NCBI RefSeq assembly: GCF_900103655.1
Contig: NZ_FMXC01000015.1
Span: 1 to 48,840 of the forward strand
Direction: 5' to 3'
From: Lactobacillus kefiranofaciens
Lineage (GTDB): Bacteria > Bacillota > Bacilli > Lactobacillales > Lactobacillaceae
Length of the DNA: 48,840 bases
Below, piece by piece: positions 43,972-48,840 of this stretch (positions are counted from its first letter, which is position 1; each line of letters begins with the position of its first letter). The notes under the pieces are model-generated. The model ran no database searches. It was not told the origin of the DNA and saw only the letters and a list, made by a program, of their open reading frames with translations. A program made the translations under genes and the position numbers.

Positions 43972-45014
43972 TTAATAAACAATTACAGCTTCATTCGTAA
44001 GGACGTTGTTCCAGACGCTTCTAATTTCGGCAGGACGAATGTTAACGCAACCGTGTGAGCCGCCAGTTAGGTAAGCAGTCTTGCTCCAGTCGTTACGCCA
44101 GCTAGCATCGTGTAAACCACAGCCACTTAAAGTGAATGGCATCCAATACTGTACCTTTGAAGCATACTTAGAACCATCATCATTGAAGCCGCGTAATACG
44201 CTTGGTGATTGCTTGTACATGATGTACCAGACACCCTTAGGAGTTTGGTTGCCCTTGCCGCCTTCTAAAGTACCAGTAACGACATCGTTGAGGTGAACGG
44301 CAACTTTGCCTTTGCGCACAACCCATAATTCTTGGTGTTTAATTGAGACAACAACATAGTTGTTACCAATACCGTTGTTGCTCTTACCATGTTGCCGACA
44401 GGGACAGTGAATTTGTAGCTCTTCTTTAGAGTTTTGACCTCATCATCGATTTGCTTCAGCTTGGTATTAAGTGCCTTAACGTCGGTGAACTTGTACTTGC
44501 CATCCTTATAAGTAACCTCGCCAATTAGGTCAGCAGCCTTTAGGGTGTAGCTCTTACCGTCGATATTGTAAGTAACTGCAACTTTTTGCATCTTCGTTAG
44601 ATTCTTCTTAGCTTCAGTCAATTGACTAGACTTGTAGGTATATTTTTGACTATTAGGCAAATCTGTATGTTGCTTGTCAAAATAACTCTGAACCGTCTGT
44701 TGGTCAATGGTTTGCGTGTTGGCATCCCGTTCTGAAACAATCTTTTTATTTCTTAAGAAGATGACGTTATCAGCTTTTTCATTAATCTTGTCAGTTGCTT
44801 TTTTCACCGTTAGCTTGCCGACCTTCACCCCATAGATTGATACATTCGGGTTGAAGTGCGTAGTCGCAAAGCTACGTTGACGTTTTTCATTAGCGATTTT
44901 TTGATTATAAAAGAATGCACCGCCAATAATTGCAATTATGATAATTACACCGATAATTACTAAGTAGAGATTATTGCGGCTATTATGTTTTCTAAGGTCT
45001 TTTCTAGATTGCAT
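43972..45014 (-). pseudogene. L,D-transpeptidase (YkuD), frameshifted
   Basis: From ATG at 45014 the frame encodes a signal anchor (NLYLVIIGVIIIIAIIGGAF), then a long Lys-rich PG_binding_4-like region ending KFTVPVG. It then goes out of frame and stops at 44265. The YkuD domain continues in the next frame: NNYVVVSIKHQELWVV, LSGCGLHDASW and the catalytic motif GGSHGCVNIRP, ending at 43972. A missing A near 44382-44388 would join them into about 347 residues. The enzyme makes 3-3 crosslinks or attaches proteins to peptidoglycan. As it reads now, the anchor and the catalytic part are separated. Confidence 0.8.
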
Positions 45015-45164
45015 TTGTTAATTACCCATCTCTTCATTTTTCAAATAAGCGTTTACTTTGACACAGTATAGCAACTATTTTTATTATAGTAAAGTTACGT
45101 AATTATTCTACATTATTATTGCTATGTATAACAATATTTATTTTATATTTTAGAGGCAAATATT

Positions 45165-45956
45165 ATGACTAATGATCCGTTAGTTTTTCAATTAAGTGCT
45201 GCTAAGGGCAAGCCCCAATCTTATCATAAGGATAAAAAGAAAAAAGTTTGTCCTTTTTGTGACGTGGCAAGTTTAACCGACATTTATGTCAAACAAGGCG
45301 AGATGATCTGGCTGCATAATAAGTTTCCTACGTTGCGTGATACTCTGCAGACGGTTCTAATTGAGTCGCATGATCATCACGGCGACATTAGTACTTGCAC
45401 ACAAGAGCACAACCGTGAATTGATGCGCTTCAGTTTAGATTGTTTTGAAAAAATGAACCATAATGATCAATATGAATCTGTTGTTTGGTATAAGAATTAT
45501 GGCCCACATTCAGGTGGTTCATTAATTCATCCTCACATGCAGATTGTGGGATTAGAACATGAAGATGGGTATAAGTATATTCACCCTAATAATTTTGAAG
45601 GTGAAACACTGTTTGAAAAAGATGGGGTAGAGGTCAATGTGGGCGAGCATCCCGTCCAGGGTTATACCGAATTGAATATGAACTTGCTGGATCGCCAGAG
45701 TATCGACTTATGGGCAGATTGGATTCAGAGTGGTGCTAAGTACATGCTTAATATTATGTACAATGGCAGATGTGACTCGTATAATCTATTCTTCTATCCA
45801 CGGAATGATGGCGGCATCTGTGCTAAATATGTGACTAGATTTGAGGCACCGCCTTATTTTGTAGGGTATAAGCTGTCTCAGGTAAATGATGAGATTACCT
45901 TAGATAAGGAAGCACATCGCTTTAGAGAGTTCTTTGATCAGGGATCGAAGATATAA
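45165..45956 (+). CDS. GalT-like HIT-superfamily protein (DUF4931)
   Basis: 263 residues. A zinc-site-like CPFCDVASL is near residue 28, and the HxHxQ active-site motif reads GGSLIHPHMQIVG. This matches the fold of galactose-1-phosphate uridylyltransferase but is shorter and belongs to the DUF4931 group. The reaction is unknown; a nucleotidyl transfer or hydrolysis is likely. No gal genes are adjacent. ATG at 45165 follows AGAGGC. The 150-base gap upstream is AT-rich and holds no gene that I see. Confidence 0.75.
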   Translation: MTNDPLVFQLSAAKGKPQSYHKDKKKKVCPFCDVASLTDIYVKQGEMIWLHNKFPTLRDTLQTVLIESHDHHGDISTCTQEHNRELMRFSLDCFEKMNHNDQYESVVWYKNYGPHSGGSLIHPHMQIVGLEHEDGYKYIHPNNFEGETLFEKDGVEVNVGEHPVQGYTELNMNLLDRQSIDLWADWIQSGAKYMLNIMYNGRCDSYNLFFYPRNDGGICAKYVTRFEAPPYFVGYKLSQVNDEITLDKEAHRFREFFDQGSKI

Positions 45957-45960
45957 ATAA

Positions 45961-45989
45961 AAAGGCATTCTCAAATGAGAGTGCCCTTT
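45961..45989. terminator. Convergent terminator
   Basis: AAAGGCATTCTC-AAAT-GAGAGTGCCCTTT, nearly perfect and symmetric on both strands. Confidence 0.85.
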
Positions 45990-45990
45990 G

Positions 45991-46632
45991 TTAAAATTCC
46001 GTATGAATAATGTCATCTTCAGGTCGATGAGCTTGAATGCGTAGCACGTTCCACTCGAAGACGTCATCTGGTTTGACTAGGTTAATAGTCAACTGCTTGT
46101 CCTTCATTGTGAAATCGAGTTCAGTTCTATGCTCAATCCATTCAACTCGATTAGGTTCTTGAGTTAAACCGGTAATCACCAGCTTTTCAGGGATGTCTTT
46201 TAAGAAAACATACTTTTGATAATTAGCGTGACGGTTTTCTAAAACAAAACCAGCACTGCTAGTTAATTGACTAGGCTGCCCTTCGTTGAATGCGTGGCTA
46301 AACATGTGCATCCAGGAGTTGATCACGTCTAGCGTCTTTTGAGTAGCTTCAGTGAATTTGCCATTTTGTACAGGAATATTAATGACAGTATTTTGTCCTT
46401 TTTGTCGGTTATCAACCATTGTGTCGATGACAGTTTCACTAGTTAAATCGAGACCGCTGGTTGGTTTAGCTAAAAAAATAGTGTACTTTTCGCAAGCGGC
46501 TTTAAAATCATCGACTTGCTGGTTAGTCATTACGGCTCGAGCACCGATGTCTCTAGCAGTCTTTACTAAAAAGTCGGCATCTGCTGGGCCAGTTAAGTTA
46601 TAATTTAAGACAATTGCAAAATCAGGATTCAT
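45991..46632 (-). CDS. Degenerate GH29-like (alpha-L-fucosidase-like) protein
   Basis: 213 residues, with no strong assignment. The segment DADFLVKTARDIGARAVM recalls the barrel strand of GH29 enzymes (the part before the TKHHDGF motif, which is absent here). The later NTVINIPVQNGKFTEATQKT, then LDVINSWM, recalls the family's end-of-barrel 'LLNVGP...GTIPEEQ...GEWL' segment. The last 100 residues look like its C-terminal beta domain. The catalytic middle is missing, so it is probably inactive as a fucosidase or has a new role. ATG at 46632 with AGGAAAAG upstream. An IS607 element lies just upstream. Confidence 0.4.
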   Translation of the reverse strand: MNPDFAIVLNYNLTGPADADFLVKTARDIGARAVMTNQQVDDFKAACEKYTIFLAKPTSGLDLTSETVIDTMVDNRQKGQNTVINIPVQNGKFTEATQKTLDVINSWMHMFSHAFNEGQPSQLTSSAGFVLENRHANYQKYVFLKDIPEKLVITGLTQEPNRVEWIEHRTELDFTMKDKQLTINLVKPDDVFEWNVLRIQAHRPEDDIIHTEF

Positions 46633-46709
46633 CTTTTCCTGCTATATAAAATGTGGAAAAGCATGGAAGAACATAAAAGAACGGTATTTTCCATGCCTCA
46701 AAGGTTTAC

Positions 46710-46960
46710 ATTTTTCCCTTTCCATTCTATATTCACCACCGTCAAACACCGGTATTCCGATATTCCAACTAGGGAGTAATCGCATTGACCAGCTATGATG
46801 GCATCGTTATCGGCCATAGCCTGACCGTGGATTTTTTTATAATGCTTTGTTTAATTCGGGATGACTGATCAACAGCGTAAGGTTTTTCATGGCATTTACG
46901 TCACGATCAACCGTTTTGCCGTAATTAGGGCAAGCTGGATTGTAGCAGATATACTCATTG
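46710..46960 (-). ncRNA. Possible omega (guide) RNA of the TnpB system
   Basis: The 3' end of tnpB and the sequence after it can fold: CTATGGC / GCCATCATAG forms one stem (after 46836 on the minus strand), and ACCG/CGGT another. GGAATA is repeated just before. TnpB guide RNAs come from this region and take their guide from the flanking DNA. Limits are estimated from known systems, not seen directly. Confidence 0.35.
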
Positions 46961-48120
46961 TGCTTTGTTCCATGCTTCTGATTGCCTTTTAAAGTGATCT
47001 TGTCAGCGCCTTTTTTGACCGTGCCACAGACCGCACATCTTTGCGTTGATGGATAGTGCTGATCAGCTAAAATTAGTTCTTTGCCGTACCAAGCGCATTT
47101 ATAAGCCAGCAGTTGCCTAAATAGTCCGAACATTGATCTTTGCATGCCCTTCGAAGCTACATGACTCATAAGCATTGCCTTAACGTCTAAGCTTTCAATT
47201 ACAATCTGGTCATATTCATCAGCCATTTTCGTAGTAAACTTATGCATCAAGTCACGCTGAATATTAGTGGCACGCTGGTAGCAGGCTTGAAGCTTGGCTT
47301 TCGTCTTCAAGTATTTGTTGCTTTGCGTTCCTTTAATTCTGCCGTTGACTGTCCGCTTTTTAGCTAAACGCTTTTGGTAAAACTTAATTTTAAGATAAAG
47401 ATGCTTTAGCGAATCAGGCAAAATCAAGCACTGACCATCCTGATAATTGAAGTGGCCGACATTGACATCAATTCCTGCTTCTTTGCCCGTTTTTGCCTTT
47501 GATACAGGTGTTTCTAGCTTATACGGCACGCAGGCATAATATTTATCATTAATTCTAACGATGGATACTACGCCAATTTTGCCTGGCAGCGGCTTTTCTG
47601 AAAGCTTGATGCCAGTCCAGTCATCCTTATAAGGCGTTTCTCTAGGCATTTCAAGCCAAAGTCGCCCGTCTTTGATTTTGGCTCGATCGGTTTTAAAGCC
47701 TTGCCGTGGATTTCTCTTGGAACGGAACTTTGGCTTGCCCCAATCAGGCTGAGCCTGATTAAAGAAGCTTTCCCATGCTTTGCCTAAATCTTGAACCGCC
47801 AATTGTAAAGTACGGGCAGAGTAGGCATATTGCCAGTCGTTTTTTTGCTCGATCATTCTGTCGCGCACTAAGCGCCAGTTAGGACTAGGATTCAGGTGCT
47901 GATCCCGATGAATTGCTTTCCATTTTTTAGTCTTTTTATCCTGCTTGGGAATAAAAACCGTGGCAACCACTTTATCCAAGATAGTATGAGCCATATATAG
48001 GTCTTGCCATAGAGCCAGTGCTTGATTCCAACAATATCTGCGATAGTCGCACCAATCGTCTAAGACCTGCTTCATGGTCTGATTAGGGTATAGCTGGTAG
48101 ATTCGTGTCTTCACAATCAT
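46837..48120 (-). CDS. tnpB: TnpB RNA-guided nuclease of IS607
   Basis: 427 residues. A helix-turn-helix start (KTRIYQLYPNQTMKQVLDDW) is followed by the RuvC-like nuclease. The three acidic residues are visible in GIDVNVGHF, VIESLDVKAM and VDRDVNAMKNL. The zinc finger CAVCG ... CYNPAC lies between the last two. TnpB is the ancestor of Cas12 and cuts DNA matching its guide RNA next to the element end, which favours retention of the element. No stop codon or missing key residue, so it is probably functional. Confidence 0.88.
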   Translation of the reverse strand: MIVKTRIYQLYPNQTMKQVLDDWCDYRRYCWNQALALWQDLYMAHTILDKVVATVFIPKQDKKTKKWKAIHRDQHLNPSPNWRLVRDRMIEQKNDWQYAYSARTLQLAVQDLGKAWESFFNQAQPDWGKPKFRSKRNPRQGFKTDRAKIKDGRLWLEMPRETPYKDDWTGIKLSEKPLPGKIGVVSIVRINDKYYACVPYKLETPVSKAKTGKEAGIDVNVGHFNYQDGQCLILPDSLKHLYLKIKFYQKRLAKKRTVNGRIKGTQSNKYLKTKAKLQACYQRATNIQRDLMHKFTTKMADEYDQIVIESLDVKAMLMSHVASKGMQRSMFGLFRQLLAYKCAWYGKELILADQHYPSTQRCAVCGTVKKGADKITLKGNQKHGTKHNEYICYNPACPNYGKTVDRDVNAMKNLTLLISHPELNKAL

Positions 48121-48731
48121 TTTTGGCTCAGCTCCTTATCCTCGCTAATCTTATGCTTATATTTACGCAAACCATAAAGTCGGCACGAGAATACATGCAA
48201 AATGCTTAGAACATCCTGCACTAATTCATCATTAGGCGAGGTTTCTTGGTTGTTCAGCACTACTATTTCAGTGCCATTTTGATTGCACAGCTTCTCAAAC
48301 CAGTCATAGCCGAAGCGAATAAAACGGTCTTGATAGGTAATGTAGATTGTCTTAATCTTGCCTTGCATTACCTCATCAAGAAGTCTATTCCATTTCTTGC
48401 GCTTGTAGTTAAGCCCACTGCCAATATCGGTAATCATTTCATCAAGAATAATGCCTTTTGCATTCGCATATTGGCGGATAAAGTCTTCTTGATCCTTAAG
48501 ATCACCCTTCTGATTAGCAGTAGAAACTCTTGCATATCCGACTATCTTGCGCTTGTCTTCTTCTGAGCTAGACTGGCCATTAACGTATCTTAAATAATCC
48601 TGCTCGGTATAATAGCGCTTGTTTGTAGGCGTGCGGTGCGCTGGAAATATTCCCTTGCGATCCCATTCCTGCAAAGTACGTACTGTAATTCCTAAACGGT
48701 CAGCCATCTCTCTAGGTTTAAGCATAGCCAT
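48117..48731 (-). CDS. tnpA: TnpA serine recombinase of IS607
   Basis: 204 residues from ATG at 48731, which has GGAGGTGA just upstream; a GTG at 48746 overlaps that site. The N-terminal MerR-type DNA-binding domain is LKPREMADRLGITVRTLQEW with NKRYYTEQDYLRY. The small serine-recombinase domain follows, with the catalytic Ser in GYARVST, then DIGSGLNYKRKKWNRLLDEV and YQDRFIRFGYDW. It moves the element without a DNA repair step. The ATGA overlap couples it to tnpB. Confidence 0.88.
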   Translation of the reverse strand: MAMLKPREMADRLGITVRTLQEWDRKGIFPAHRTPTNKRYYTEQDYLRYVNGQSSSEEDKRKIVGYARVSTANQKGDLKDQEDFIRQYANAKGIILDEMITDIGSGLNYKRKKWNRLLDEVMQGKIKTIYITYQDRFIRFGYDWFEKLCNQNGTEIVVLNNQETSPNDELVQDVLSILHVFSCRLYGLRKYKHKISEDKELSQK

Positions 48732-48746
48732 AATCTTCACCTCCAC

Positions 48747-48840
48747 ATATTGCCTTTGAGAAAGATTATAGCATATGCTTCTATCTTATTCTACTTATTT
48801 CTGCTTTTCATTATATAATAGTTAATCATTCCTTTCTCCT
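48747..48840. other. AT-rich upstream flank of tnpA
   Basis: No gene. It should hold the left end and promoter of the IS607 element, but I cannot identify either from sequence. Confidence 0.3.

Larger units (their letters stand above)
46690..48840 (-). mobile_element. IS607-type insertion sequence, limits unresolved
   Basis: Carries a serine recombinase (tnpA) and tnpB with a 4-base overlap, the standard IS607 layout. IS607 elements have no inverted repeats and make no target duplication, so I cannot set the ends. The right end lies somewhere in 46640-46740 and the other end is near or beyond the window edge. Both genes look intact. Confidence 0.75.

Overview
The window is a low-GC Firmicute chromosome segment, most likely from a Lactobacillus of the acidophilus/crispatus/helveticus group. 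The evidence is the secreted-protein style (Apf-like C-terminal domain, NlpC/P60 enzyme with a 'VQAA' signal-peptide end), PepN and DtpT-type proteolysis genes, a maltose-phosphorylase operon and strong AGGAGG-type ribosome binding sites. I cannot fix the species from sequence alone.

Layout. 1-4.4 kb: start of a secreted protein, guaC, and a purA-purB operon behind PurBox-like sites. 4.4-5.1 kb: a HicAB toxin-antitoxin pair bracketed by two near-identical copies of the purB terminator. 5.1-11.2 kb: mostly unassigned membrane proteins, a YdcF-family protein and two tandem EamA permeases. 11.3-15.0 kb: an Rgg regulator, a secreted protein and a membrane protein, split by an ISLre2-type insertion sequence with a 9-bp target duplication. 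15.4-21.4 kb: NlpC/P60 hydrolase, GatD-like amidotransferase, a possible small hydrophobic toxin, ThiD/PdxK kinase, glycerol kinase, tyrosine phosphatase and a LacI-type regulator. 21.4-34 kb: ackA and the maltodextrin locus (malL, a GH13 amylase, malP, pgmB, msmK, malE, malF, malG), where the LacI regulator and CcpA are the likely controllers through shared operator motifs and cre sites. 34-46.6 kb: macrodomain protein, MFS permease, Apf-like protein, pepN, dtpT, a LytTR regulator with a LiaF-like membrane protein, an L,D-transpeptidase and a GalT-like protein. 46.7-48.8 kb: an IS607-type element with intact-looking tnpA and tnpB.

How the genes work together. Maltodextrins enter through MalEFG-MsmK. 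MalL and the GH13 amylase trim them inside the cell, MalP phosphorolyses maltose to glucose and beta-glucose-1-phosphate, PgmB makes glucose-6-phosphate, and AckA yields ATP at the end of the pathway.

Gene decay is the striking theme. I can reconstruct one IS disruption whose lost 3' end is still readable on the far side of the element, one 19-bp tandem duplication that truncates a membrane protein, and five further frameshifts (a membrane paralogue, the GH13 amylase, LytTR, L,D-transpeptidase, and the membrane protein next to the Rgg locus). Three of these are single-base losses in or next to short homopolymers, so sequencing error must be excluded before they are called real.

The best candidates for little-described biology are the Rgg/secreted protein/membrane protein cassette, the LytTR-LiaF-like pair with exact 21-bp-period repeats in front of it, and the small hydrophobic peptide with its own promoter and terminator at 16.96-17.1 kb.
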